Positions 1 to 29,100 of a DNA stretch of 52,500 bases are shown piece by piece. Every line of letters starts with the position of its first letter. Positions within the stretch are counted from its first letter, which is position 1. Under the pieces are notes generated by a model. The model saw nothing but the letters and a program-made list of their open reading frames with translations. It did no database searches and was not told the DNA's origin. The position numbers and the translations under genes were made by a program. Source of the stretch: Botryococcus braunii (lineage: Eukaryota > Chlorophyta > Trebouxiophyceae); NCBI GenBank assembly GCA_002005505.1, contig KV908504.1:215400-267899 (forward strand), given 5' to 3'.

Positions 1-506
1 TGGAGACCTTCGCACCTCGATCCTGCCAACCAGAGGACCTCTATTGATTACTCAATAATTTACAGAGAAATATTATATCCATTTGTTTGTGCAGTCTGGT
101 AGGACCACCGCGGAAGCTGGTGGCATCCATCACTTCTATCCCTTCCGAGATCGATGTCAGCTGTACTGGAAATTCAAAACTTTAGTACGACAGGCAGGCC
201 ATCTGCTGCCCATGCTATGCTGCACCAATGCAAGCTGCTCACATCATGTCACCGAAACTGAGACCTGCCATTGCAGTTTTCAAGCTGAACACAGACACGA
301 CCTGCCGTTCCTGTCAATGTTGGTGCCATACTCGACTTTAGAATTGATGGTGCACACTTATGATTGAACTTTCCGTTGACAACGCATCGAAGAAACAACC
401 ATGCATGCCCCAAGAATACGGTTGATTATAACATAAGGACCGACCAGAGGTGCTGTGCTGAGTCATCTCAAGCTTTTATGATGATGCCCTCAGAGGCTTC
501 TACGTG
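1..506. other. 5' flank of the RING gene, no gene seen
   Basis: No reading frame here resembles a known family, and the longest (83-367, +) has no coding signature. An in-frame stop at 459-461 lies upstream of the first ATG of the RING gene at 507, which supports that start. Promoter and 5' UTR are expected here, but no clear TATA box is seen. Confidence 0.5.
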
Positions 507-5417
<4,911 letters not shown>

Positions 5418-5427
5418 TGTTTTTCGG

Positions 5428-5456
5428 CCCCCCCTTTTTTTTGGGGGGGGGGGGGG
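5428..5456. repeat. C7-T8-G14 snap-back homopolymer block
   Basis: Seven C (5428-5434), eight T (5435-5442) and fourteen G (5443-5456) follow the RING gene stop by 10 bases. The C and G runs can pair around the T loop. Confidence 0.9.
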
Positions 5457-5663
5457 TCCCTGTTGGAAGAAGCGTGAAAAGTACCAAAAATTGTGACTTA
5501 TTCCCAACCTGTGTTGTTCTCTTATCACTTGTCTATCAGGCCTCTGCCCCCCTGATCAGCTTCCTAGTGTGTCTCTTGTCAATCTTCCCCTTTTTTTCTT
5601 GCACCCCCTGCACATATGTGCATGACTCTTAATTTAAGAGTCTGAGGCTGTGTTTGGGGGCGC

Positions 5664-5665
<2 letters not shown>

Positions 5666-5749
<84 letters not shown>
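5666..5749. repeat. (GT)n microsatellite
   Basis: Nearly pure GT downstream of the RING gene stop. Other GT tracts of this window lie in introns, so this one may mark an unrecognised 3' intron. Confidence 0.95.
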
Positions 5750-5752
<3 letters not shown>

Positions 5753-6033
5753 TGTGGTTTTCTGTGTGTGCATAGACACTACCTGCAAAAGAAGAGTGTG
5801 GAGGGGTTTGCATGCTCCCATACTTGTGAAGTTCATGAATGTGATCACCGGTGTTAGCAAGGGCATCATGCAGGTACCGCAGAAATAGGAAAATACTTTT
5901 GCCAACCCTCGGCAACCATTTAGGGGATCTGGTCTTCCTTGAGCATGGCACGCAACAGGACAGATTAGGGATTCACAGGTTGCACGTGCAAGGTGCCTGA
6001 ACTGATGTGGGGCCATGCAGACTTCCGCCGACC

Positions 6034-6151
6034 TTGCCACTAAGTGGGACCTTCGCCTAGAGCACATGAAGTGTTGCCATTGACTGGAACCCTCGCCTAA
6101 GACTACGGAGTTTTGCCATTGCGTGGAACCCTCGCTAAATCACAACGAAGA
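6034..6151. repeat. Three imperfect tandem copies of a ~40-bp unit
   Basis: Copies start at 6034, 6074 and 6113. Each begins TTGCCA and contains a GTGGRACCTTCGC-like core. The third copy is truncated. Confidence 0.7.
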
Positions 6152-6800
6152 GCGGCCAGCTCGAGTCTACTGGAAATAGCACTGGAAAGAAGGAAGGAAG
6201 TATTACATCCAGAGCAAGCCTACTGGGACATCCTTGGAGTTTCCTCTGATGAGTTGACAAGCCGGTCAGGGGTTCGAAGCGATTTGGATTGTCAACATCG
6301 CCCAGCTTCAGATGGTTTAAAGATACGAGCATGCGTATTAGTAGTTCTTCGGACCAGGATGGTCAGTTTATCCGTGCATTCATGCTTACTCGGGCATGCC
6401 AAGCTTCAGACCAAAATGTACATTTCATACGTGCAATCATGTACACTCTGACACGTCAATGAAGAAGAAGGGAACCTTGGGGGTAGGGGCTGACTCTTGC
6501 TCCGGCTGGTATTTTTCCCATGCACGCTTGTGAGGAACCAGGAGACTAGGGTGCTGACATCCGCTCTTGTCACAATGAAGAAGGTCGGTGGCTTTTGGGA
6601 CATCCACGTTCCATTGTGTCCTGAACTGAACACAAGGATACACAAAAGCAGGGAAGAAGAAGAAGAAGTAGAAGTGACATCGGGGCAGTAGATTACACAG
6701 GTCCCGTCGTTGGAGGCTGATAAGATGGAGGTGGACAACGGAGGACACTGTCTTCCCGCACTGCCCCTCCAGGCAACTGATTGCCATCTCCAATCCAATC

Positions 6801-6933
6801 TAGCATGGAGACAATGCAATCTTGCTTGAATTCGCACCTTGCTACTGGGACTGACAACACTCCAACCTAGAATGGGGAAAATGCAATCCTGCTTGGATTC
6901 GCACCTTGAGATTGTGCGACTGACAACCCTCAC
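6801..6933. repeat. Imperfect 67-bp tandem duplication
   Basis: Copies start at 6801 and 6868 and share the blocks ATGCAATC-TGCTTG, ATTCGCACCTTG and ACTGACAAC. No coding function is seen. Confidence 0.7.
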
Positions 6934-8453
6934 ATTGGCATCTGCGTTGTGCAGTGGCGAACCAGGGTATGACTCTGTGCCGCCTTTGTACCAGTTCGGG
7001 ACATTGAAATCTGGAGCCCTGTCGTTTTCCACACCCCATTACCGAAAGATGTAGCTTATTGAACTTTCAACTGCTCATGGCAACTAATTCATTCGTAAAC
7101 CTTGCACCCCAAAAAGCACTTTTACTAGCGCAGCCCAGCCGCATTCTGATGCAGCATGGATGGAGTGATCCCGGAACTCCATGACTTTTTAGTGCCATCC
7201 GCATCATAAAAAAATCAGCATCCAGCATGAGTCATGCCTCTAGGAAGACACACGCATGTTTACCGAGGCTAGTAGGAGTAGATGAAGCCACTATGCATAC
7301 ACCTGCCAGCCACCTGCAACAAAACTCTGGCAACTACTGTTTGAAAACCCGAAAATGCTTGGTTGGCAACGCAGCCTCCTGTCATGCGCATTGCGTGTCC
7401 TAACCTTTGGACAAATACATGCTGGAAAACCCTCAGGGCCTTGCCAAATCCAGATGAGGATTTTCACTCAGACTCTTAAAAGCCAGTCTGACATGTCTTG
7501 TCCTATTATTCTTGGCAGAGCTGCAAATAACAGCTGGAGGAATTTTGAAAAATTCACGCACACTGGAGAAATTCATACACCAGATAACTAAGCGGAAGGG
7601 AACTTCGATCGCCACATTTGCTAAATAGGTCAGAGCACACAGGCACTAGAAGATCTTAATTAAGGGTCCCGAATCCCCCAACAACTTTGCAAAAAAGTGG
7701 ACACACGTCCAACTTTGCCCTTCACAAGCACTAAAACACATGGAACTGCACCAACACTGCAACCAATTGAACACACGCAATCGTAATGCGCAGCACTCTA
7801 TTGTGTGCAGCAGACACACTGCCGACCACGACCTCGTTTCCATGCTATGGCATGCTTGGCAGGTGGGGCACACCTCCTGCCAACCCCAAAATGTTGAACA
7901 GGCTCCTTGGCTTGCGGACAACAACCGCAAACAACAAACCTTGCTTTGAGGTTGGAGGACTCCCAACGGCCAACAGCTGTCCCATCCCCTAACAATGCAC
8001 GAAGGTACGACGGACGCAACATTAAAACTAACAACACATGAGGGATGCAACGCGGTGAAATCGCCCTGCCCGCACAGCCACTCAAGGCAGGCCCTTTGCC
8101 TGTACAGATGGACTCTGAAGATCGGCCAACGCGCCAGAATTGCAAGAGTGTCGGGAGTGTGGCGTTGCTTTTGCAGTCCATGGGGCGGTCATGCCATCTT
8201 TACCAAAACTTGTTGTCCCTGCACCTCTCTTTGGCACTGGCCCACAGTGACAGAACCATTGCCGAGGTCACTTTGCACTTCTCAACATAACTACTTATGG
8301 CAACTAACATTGCGGCGTCACCATCGACCTGCACTTAACTAAGAACAGAAGAGGGGAAGCAGGCGAGGAGACCCCCTTCTTCTTGCAGGGGACTCTGTCG
8401 GGTTCCGATGCAAAAAAAAGGAGGGACATCCACAAGCCTGCAATTGCAACAAC

Positions 8454-8454
<1 letters not shown>

Positions 8455-8489
<35 letters not shown>
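8455..8489. repeat. 35-base poly(A) run
   Basis: An uninterrupted run of A lies 121 bases beyond the DGAT2 stop. It could be the tail of an old retroposed sequence or a simple repeat. No target duplication was found. Confidence 0.85.
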
Positions 8490-8490
<1 letters not shown>

Positions 8491-8610
8491 ATCAACTTTG
8501 CTCAAAGAACTTCAGAACAAGCACCGCACCCAGTGAAATGCTCCCAGGCGGTGTGTTTCCCGAAGTTGTGTGATGCTCACTCTTTTACAGCGGTCTGGCA
8601 GCGCCCGCGC

Positions 8611-11932
<3,322 letters not shown>

Positions 11933-14171
11933 TGCTCCGGGAGTCTTTCTCCTTAGACCCGCATTCGCTACGGCTCCTCTACAGACCCGTCTACAAAACA
12001 GTTAGGCCGCTCCTGCCCTCCAATGCAATTTAAAATCCAGAATGGTCGGGTTGCGAATGCCTGAAGGTGCAAGGGATAGAAACAAAGCTGTGCACCCCTC
12101 TCGTGTCACTGTCACGCACTCGGACAGGAATCCTACCAGAGGGCGCAAAGCACGTTGTGCTCTAAGCAGAGCCCAACTATTAAGCTAAGCTCCTAATCAA
12201 CATTTCAACCGTTCTGTACTTAATCACTGTATCAATAGTCGAAGGGTGCACACAGTCGTATTCATCCGGACTGAGAGATTTGACAAGAGACTGCCTCCAT
12301 CTCCCCTGCAATTGTATTTTGATAGTTGAAGGATGAAATAAAACGGGACGTTTGAGCAGCTAGCACAAACCGCTTGATTGCACAGGGACTTTACGACTGA
12401 GGCAAACTGGCGACCAAAAAGTTGCTGTAGCCGGTACGACGGCCCCAGATCATCGACTCGATGGCCGCCGTGATCGCAACTTTGCAGGAAGCGCTCGAAA
12501 GTCTCTTCACCGAGGATCTTGCTTCAGGGGACTACTTGATTAACGATTCTCGTCTTTTAAATCCATCGTGATAAGATGAAGTAGTTCCTCAATTTAGTCC
12601 CTGTTCCAGTGCTGGCCCAGCACTGCTGGGACGCTGGCGGTACTGAAGCTTGCGGCCGTACGTCGTCTATACCCTCCATCGCATGATCATAGTCTTATCT
12701 TTCGCTTTTCCGTTTTGATTTTTATCACATCGACTGCCGAATGGAAATGGATCATGGCATCATTGGTATATGTTGGCCGTTGGCATGGCGGCCTCACATC
12801 GGCTTAACGCCTATGTGTCCCAGCGGGGGGTGGGTGATACCCCTCAATTTGTGTTAGAGTTTCTGTGCCTGACCTGAGACTCCATTGCTGGGCGTGCCTA
12901 GATACGGTGTCCATTATGCAAGTCCGAGGTTGTTGAGTACTCAGCACTCTTTCCTGTGGATTGTTTATCAAGAATACGCCACTATGGATCACGTCGGATC
13001 TGGATACGCATCAAGAAGAAAAAACATGCAACATAGAGGCATACAGACAATCACAAGATAGTCATGGGCATGCACGACAGTGTGGAACGTCGGCTAAAGA
13101 GCGTAGGTTGAGAGAGAGCCAGACTAACTTTATGACACTGGAACCCAATATTGTTTCATACCCCTATGGTCTTGTATGAGGCAAGCATGGAGAAGTAGAA
13201 GTAGAAGGATTACTCCTCGAAAAACGAGTTGGATCCTCGTGCAGGAACTGCTGTCAACAAAAAACTCCTACAAGTTTGCTCCAGTGGGACTTGAAAGGAA
13301 CGATGGGGAAAGGGGCCCAAGTCTAACTCCACTCTCCACCCCAGTTTCGTTTTGACTCAAACGACATTGCTATGAACTAGTAATTACCCTCCCACATGAT
13401 GCAAGAAGGACGAAGCTGGTTGACTCAAGACCTGAGGTCTTCACAGATTTCTGCTGATCAATGAGCAGTTGCCAACGTCATGCATGTCAATTCAACTGCG
13501 ATTTCTTTTGAATGTCGGCACGAAACTAATAACAATTGAAGCTAATAACAATCCAGGCCGAGCAGAACAGTGATTACCCTGGTTATAGCGCTCGAGTTAC
13601 CCAACATCTTGCATACGCACCTCCTGACCTTATGCATTCCAACAGCATCCATGCTGCTGCTTGTTTACTTTATCAATATGATCACCGTTGGGTGCAGAAC
13701 AAAGGTCAATAATAACACCTGCAGAAGTGGGCCAACAGAATTCAGAATGTGGCGCCCCCCCCCCCCTCCCCCCTTCCCCCCATCCCCCCAATTCCTCCAT
13801 GACTGCAAACCACAAGCTTCCGGTTCCAACAGCAACAGTACAAGAGAACCAGGGTAGTCCAAGGGTACCCACACTGTACCACCATTTAGAGAATCTCTCG
13901 GCTCCTTCACTGCCTTTATTGTTTCATCATTGACTGTTCCCCAGTTCTACTCTGCTGGAGAACCAATCAAATCATCCCAAGCTCTCAAAGGATCTATCAA
14001 CGCCCGAGAAACTGCTTTGTAGACACCATGGCATGGCATTTGGCCATAGTGTTAAAGCGGCATAAACATGCTGCCGAGGGGGTCCACAGGAGCAACCCTA
14101 CCAGTTTGACTCGGTTCGAAGTAAATATCCCATGCACGACTTTGACACCAAATGCTTTCCAACGAAAATAG
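11933..14171. other. Region between DGAT2 and ABC1K3
   Basis: It should hold the DGAT2 promoter on the left and the ABC1K3 3' UTR on the right. The only coding signals are a possible plus-strand first exon at 12461-12567 and an open stretch at 13698-13933 (+, Pro-rich, after an AG acceptor) that might belong to the same gene. A short hairpin with 9-bp arms (CAGTGCTGG and its complement) lies near 12609-12627, and a poly-C run near 13757-13768. Nothing else is recognised. Confidence 0.45.
12461..12567 (+). CDS. Possible first exon of a small unrecognised gene
   Basis: ATG 12461 lies in a good context (CGATGGCC) and opens a 35-codon stretch that begins MAAVIATLQEALESLF and ends at a GTGATAAG donor (12568). 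The amphipathic Leu/Glu pattern looks coding. It bears only a faint likeness to the start of a La-type winged helix, too weak to name. It diverges from DGAT2, whose start is at 11932. Later exons could not be placed; the Pro-rich stretch 13698-13933 is one candidate, but its phase does not join directly. Confidence 0.3.
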
Positions 14172-23406
<9,235 letters not shown>

Positions 23407-24919
23407 AGCTGGGAATGCTGAAATCAACTCGAAAACATGCTGCAGAATCTGTTGGAGATGTAAAACCACGGCCGTGGGAGCCACAGAACAGCAGGTGGTG
23501 CAGAAGATATAATGGGAAATTGGAGTTCGCCAGATCATAGGCGACCACACAACGTGGCACCTAGGTGGCATCTGGAATTGAACGCACAGGGCGGGCTGTG
23601 CCGCCGAATGGGATACAGTATCCTGGATACCGCTGATAAGGCATCCCACGCAGTCCCGACGGGGACCCACAGCAGCCCCAACACCAGGCACGAGATCCGG
23701 CTCTGCCCGTGTGACACAAGGGATATAGCTGCTGCGATGGGCTTTTTTGTTGTTTCAGTCTCACTTTGTAGCTGCTGCAATGGGCTGCCAGCTCGTTGGT
23801 TGACCCCTGTGGTAGTCTTGTAGCATAAGCCTTGTGGACGGGCCAGAGACTTGCTGGGATTGCCACCACAGGCTGAAGAGATGAAGCAATTCCTCACTGA
23901 CCAAGACATTGAAGCGAACTGCAATGCGACCTATCTCGACAAAGCATACAGCAGCACAAACGTCCTACTGACAAAGAAACATATGCATAGAGATGTCGTT
24001 CAAGGCAGACAAATGGAGGATACATTGACGTCGGGGGGCCAACTCAGGGCAAGTGAAATATCAAAAGGTGCTGATCACCAACCGCCTCCGTGCTTCACAC
24101 TAGGGGGTGGAACACCCCACGCGTATGCCCCACAGTGTCTGTCCCGGCCTCATCAGGCACGCCAATTACATCCACATGTGCCTTAGTCTTTTGTGTACAC
24201 AAAAGACTAAATACTTGGGTGATTAAGTGATTGGGACACGAAAAAATGGCAGGGCAAAATCGGCGACATGGATTCATTATTTCTGTAATTACGCCCTTTT
24301 TGGGTTGGTGTCAAGGGCACAGCTGTAGGTGTTTTTTAGATAGCTCCATATCCTGTAGGATATAGGATACCAATATTGGATCCTGAATTGTGCATTTTCC
24401 AAGAATCTTGTAACCTGCCACATAAGAACCCGCTACAAATTCTGGCCACTCGGCTGGGCCGGTGCTGCCATGTCACACGCCGTGCGGGCCATGTGTTTTG
24501 CCCCCCCCCCCCCGGCGGGGTCGGTTAATGCTTCCACCAACATGCATGGTAACTCTTAATTATCCCTAATCCCTTAAATCCCGAAACACAAAACCAGACA
24601 AGGGTAGATGGGTGTTTTCTTTCTGATGTATTAAAAAGAAATATTTATCTACACATATATACTTTGAAGTATGTCTCTGTGTGTTTGGAACTGTCCTGGA
24701 AGTTCCGGTCAAGTTTCAGCCAACCCGCAAAAGTACGAATCAATACTAAAATCTGGGCATCGGAGTGACTTCCTTATACATCAAAACTTCTGGTGAGTTT
24801 TGTGAGGTATGGCTTGTGCCTCTAAGTGAACCTCAGGAGCGACAAAGCCGGTAACGTTGTGACCTCTTGATACGGTAGGAGGGTATATCAAACGTAAGTT
24901 ACAAGCTGCTATAGGTTTC
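23407..24919. other. ABC1K3 5' flank up to copia element 1
   Basis: It holds the ABC1K3 promoter and perhaps an in-frame N-terminal extension to 23571. A plus-strand frame from about 23872, after a CCACAG acceptor, to 24186 begins AEEMKQFLTDQDIEA and looks mildly coding, but it is unrecognised and was not called. A perfect palindrome lies at 24183-24210 and a 14-base C run near 24501. No other gene is seen. Confidence 0.45.
24183..24210. repeat. Perfect 28-bp spacerless palindrome
   Basis: The left arm TTAGTCTTTTGTGT is followed at once by its exact reverse complement. It is one of three such palindromes in the window. Confidence 0.95.
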
Positions 24920-25622
24920 TGTTGAGTTGTGAACATACATTATAGAATGCCTTGTGCTTTAGGTGATCTTCAAATGTACATTATTAGGATACGGGTCCAC
25001 TATCCACATAAGGTACCTCAAGACACGTTCGGATGAGGTCTATTTCGAACATAAGGTACAATCTGATTTAGATTACGCGTTAGCGTGAAAGGACTATTAA
25101 AGCTGCGATCACCGCATAGTCGAGCAACTGGTTTGGAAAGATACTGGGCACATAAGGATGCCAGTCTTGTTCATGCAGTTGCATGTGTCTAAAAGAGCAG
25201 ACAGTCGTCAAGGACTGTAGCTGGAGAGGCACGAACTTACGACCTGTCTGCTTGCTTACAGGTGCGGTGACGCAGGACGTGTATTGGTAATGTGTTCATG
25301 TTTGATTGCTTGTTTGTAAGTGAACCATCTTAGTGGACAATCAAGTCTCCCAAACAGCTAAGGGACGGAGTCTTGATTGAGTATAGGAAGGTACTTGCTT
25401 TCAGCCGTCAGGAGCTTATCCGTGTGTAGATGCTCATTGACAGATCAACATGTAACGGAACTGGTTTGGAAAGATACTGGGCACATAAGGATGCCAGTCT
25501 TGTTCATGCAGTTGCATGTGTCTAAAAGAGCAGACAGTCGTCAAGGACTGTAGCTGGAGAGGCACGAACTTACGACCTGTCTGCTTGCTTACAGGATACG
25601 CCACTGCCCATAACCTTTTACA
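24920..25622 (+). repeat. 5' LTR of element 1
   Basis: 703 bp, TG...CA ends. It contains a 137-bp direct duplication (25126-25262 and 25459-25595, both starting AACTGGTTTGG) and two copies of CATAAGGTAC (25007, 25050). Its last bases GCCCATAACC (25606-25615) can pair with the adjoining primer-binding site. Confidence 0.97.
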
Positions 25623-25635
25623 GGTTATGGGCCCA
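25623..25635 (+). other. Primer-binding site (half-tRNA type) of element 1
   Basis: GGTTATGGGCCCA starts directly after the LTR. It is the exact complement of the eukaryotic initiator tRNA-Met anticodon arm (TGGGCCCATAACC, including the CAU anticodon), not of its 3' end. Drosophila copia uses the same kind of site with a cleaved half tRNA as primer. Confidence 0.85.
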
Positions 25636-26104
25636 CGCCCTTCCAGCTGAGCCAAGGGCAGACAGGAGTGCATGGCATCATCGGATGCATCTGTACTGGG
25701 TTTTCCACGGACTCGCCTGACGGCAAGAAGAAGTAAAAAAGGAACAACTGGATATTCACTCAGAAGGCCTACGGACAGAGTCTTCAATATCTTGGGAAGT
25801 TTTTTTTTTTCCGTGAAGTGACCTGAGATTATCACCCGTCGTCGTTGTCGTGAGACCGTCAGTAGGTCCGGGTGGTCAAGCAATTGAATTGCTGAAGAAT
25901 ATTTTGCATATCTTGCATATTAAGGGTACATGCTAGACCTCGAAAGGGTGGAATACTTGAAAGTGCTGTGGTGCACGCCGGAAGGGTATACTTAAACCAG
26001 CTGTGTCAGGCTGAACGCTGTGAGAGCAAGTGAAGTGTATGACCAGACCTTAAACTCGTTCCCAAATCAAGGTTTCTGAAAGTAATCCCAGCAGTACAGA
26101 GACT

Positions 26105-29100
26105 ATGGCAACACCAGCAGGAGGCAGCACGGCCTCCTCAGGAGCTGGACAGTCAGGACAGACCACTGGAGGCACTGCAGCCAGCTCGTATGCATACACG
26201 ATGAACTCCTCCAATCCCAAGATGTCTACACAGCTGAAGGCTGATCGCACTAATTTCAGTGCCTGGCGTGAAGAGCTGGAGTCTTGCGCAATGCAAAAAG
26301 GAGCAATGGGAGCGTTGGAGACAGCTATGCCTAAGACCGCAGAGAACGCAGCAGTAAAACATTTCATTTTGCAGTCTGTCCCGTCCATGTGGCACGACGA
26401 AGTCAAACAGCGGGGGAGCGCTTTTGACTTCATTCAGTGGATGGCAGACCGCTGCACTGGAGGGAAGGACAGGGAAATCAACGAGAAGTGGATCAAGGGG
26501 CTCAAACAAGGCATGGTAAAGGGAGAGACAGTGCAAGAATGGTGCCACCGAGTCATCAGTATTGCCGCCTCCCTGGAGGCCAATAACCATCAGCTGAGCG
26601 ACCGCCAGATCTGCAGGTATAGGTATAAGGGACTACCTGCAGTCTTGCAGAACGACGCTTGGGCAATTACCTCCGCCAAGTCAGACCCCTACAACATGCT
26701 GGAGACGATCCTCACTGCCATTGAGAACTTGGAGTACCAGGATAGCCTGCTGGCAGAGTCAGTGCAAGTCACAGCATCAGCTGCAGCAGTTATGGCAGCA
26801 GCAGCAGCAGCCGTGCCAGCTCAGGGTGGAATCCCTGGGCCTCCCCAAGGCGCTGGAGCTGCACCGGGCGCTGGAGCAGCACCAGGAGTGGGAGCTGGAG
26901 CACCTGCTGATGGTCAGGCCCCCTATGGCCCTTCTGCTCACAACGCTGGAGGCAGGGGGCGAGGGTCTGGACGTGGCAGGAGGCCAAAGGAGGAACTGGC
27001 GTGTCGCTTCTGCAACGGGACGGGACATTTCTGGAGGGATTGCCTGGAACTGAAGAGGCTGCAAGCTCTACGTGGCACAATGCAAGCTGCAAGTGCGGGC
27101 CCAGCTGCGTGGTGGGGCACTGGAGCTCCTCAGCAACAAGCCAGCTGGTGGGATGCTGGCCAGTCCAGAGGAGGCCCTCCCGTGTCAACCTCACATCCTC
27201 CTGGATCTGTGTCCACTATCTTCCCCTTCTTCCCAGGCTGGCATCTCCCACCACCACCTCCTCCAGGTGCTGGTGAGCCTATGTTCGTTTCGTTAAATGT
27301 GCTTACCCCTACATCTCATGGGGCTTTCAGTACCTCGTGGCTGATAGATAGTGGTGCATCGGTGCACCTTGTAAATGATCTGTCTTTACTACACAACCCA
27401 GTCATGCATTCTCAACCCCTCCCTCTTCATTTGGCCACTTCTGATGCCAAAGGAGGGATAGTTGCAACTGGGTCTGTGTGTCTGGTCAATGCCAGACAAG
27501 AGGTGTTTTGGCTGCATAATGTGCAGTGTGTGCCCAATGCACACACTAATCTGATTTCTGTCACAGGAGCCATTCAGGATGGAGCATCATTCCTCACTGA
27601 CAGTGCAGGTGGGTACACGACCATGAAAGGCCCAGCAGGCTGGTCTGGTAAGATAGCCAGAGAGCGAGGGCTGTTTTTTTTAGGATGGGTGTGTCCCGTC
27701 AAGAGCCAGCATGATGCGCAGCCACAGTCCAGTCCTCATGTGGCCTCGTATCATGCCAGGAAAGGGCACGTGTGTACAGATCGACTACTGTGGCATGCAA
27801 GGTTGGGGCATCCTGGGGTTAAGAGTATGACAAGGTTGGACAACGAAGACCTGGTCACTGGGATCAATGTGTCCCTTGCTCCATGCTCAGAGTGTTCTCC
27901 CCAGTGTGAGTCATGTATACAAGGGAAACATTCTCGCCCCCCCTTTCCAGCTTCCTCTAGGCCTGCAGAGAGTGTGTTAGATAGAGTGCATGTGGACACT
28001 GTGGGTCCCATTTCACCAGCTGCAATCACGGGAGAGCGTTTTTGGGTTACTGTTGTTGATGAAAAATCCCATCTGATAGCCTCATTGGCAGTGAAGTCGA
28101 AAGAAGCCATTCCCAAGGCCCTCATTGAGCTCTTGAAGTACTGGCAGACATTTCATGAGAAAGTGGTGAAGTGTGTGAGATCTGATAGAGGGACAGAATT
28201 TCTGAATCAGCAGTTCAAAGAATTTTGTGCTCAGCAGGGCACTAAAATGGAGACCTCAGCTCCATCCACGCCTCAGCAAAATGGACTTGCTGAGCGCATG
28301 AATCGGACTCTGAAGGAGCGCACAAGGACCCTGTTGGTGCACGCTGCAGCAGACCCTTCCTTGTGGAAGGAGGCATTGGAGTCTGCCACCCTGCTGTACA
28401 ACGTGGGCCCCACCACAGGCAGGCCTCTGACCCCTACTGAGATGTTCTATGGGGTAAAGCCTGATGTTGCTTCCTTGCGCACATGGGGCTGTGTGGCACA
28501 TGTTCACATTCCCCCAGGTCAGCGGTCTGTATTTGGACCAAAGACCATTCCAGGCATGTTCACTGGGTATTGCCCACAGTCCAAGGCCTATAGAGTGTAC
28601 GTAGGCAATGGTGTATGGAAAGAGAGCAGGGATGTTACATTCCTTGAGCATTTGAGAGGAGGGGAGAGAGTGGGTATGTCTAAGGTGCAACCTGGATCCT
28701 CTCAATGGCTCTCAGGAGCGTCCTTGCAGGGCAGGGGAGGCAATTCCAATGTCCCCAGCTCACCAACAGCCATTCCCGTTAATTTTTGGGAAGCAGAGGA
28801 TGACCCAGTGGTGGAGTGCAAGCCCACTGGATCTCCTGCTACCACTGCCAGCTCTCCAGAGGATCACAGCAGGCTGAGGAGCTCAGTCGGACCTGTGGCT
28901 GGAGCCCCCAGCAGCCAAGATGGTTCCCCTGCCACTTCAGAGACCTCACAGCAGTCATGGTCAGTGCTGGGCCATCTTCAAAATTTAGCTCGGGGGGGTG
29001 CTGAAGCGCACTCGCAGCTGGACAAACTGCAGAAGATGCAGGAGGGGGTCAGGTTCCAGGGGAAGTCTCAACATAGACTTCCCCCAGGAACCACCCTCAC

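Larger units (their letters stand above)
5418..8610. other. Region between the convergent RING and DGAT2 genes
   Basis: No convincing gene is seen. It contains a C7-T8-G14 run at 5428-5456, a (GT)n tract, two imperfect tandem repeats and a 35-base A run. One coding-like stretch at 5776-5888 (+) follows an AG acceptor after the GT tract and could be a last exon of the RING gene, but no donor of matching phase was found. The longest minus-strand frame (6406-7032) looks random. On the DGAT2 sense strand a TGTAA motif (plus TTACA, 8585-8589) lies about 25 bases after the DGAT2 stop. TGTAA is the usual poly(A) signal in chlorophytes. Confidence 0.5.

Noticed and set aside
6243..6275. CTGATGAG motif suggesting a hammerhead ribozyme
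   Set aside because: The GAAA box and helix III are missing at the needed distance.
6406..7032. 208-codon minus-strand frame as a gene
   Set aside because: No recognisable domain, it runs across tandem repeats, and no splice context supports it.
25434..25883. 149-codon minus-strand frame across the LTR end and leader, repeated in element 2 (46065-46514)
   Set aside because: Its conservation only reflects the near identity of the two elements. It spans the LTR/leader boundary and resembles no known protein.
26050..26590. Minus-strand frames inside copia gag
   Set aside because: Antisense shadows of the Gag frame, present in both elements for the same reason.
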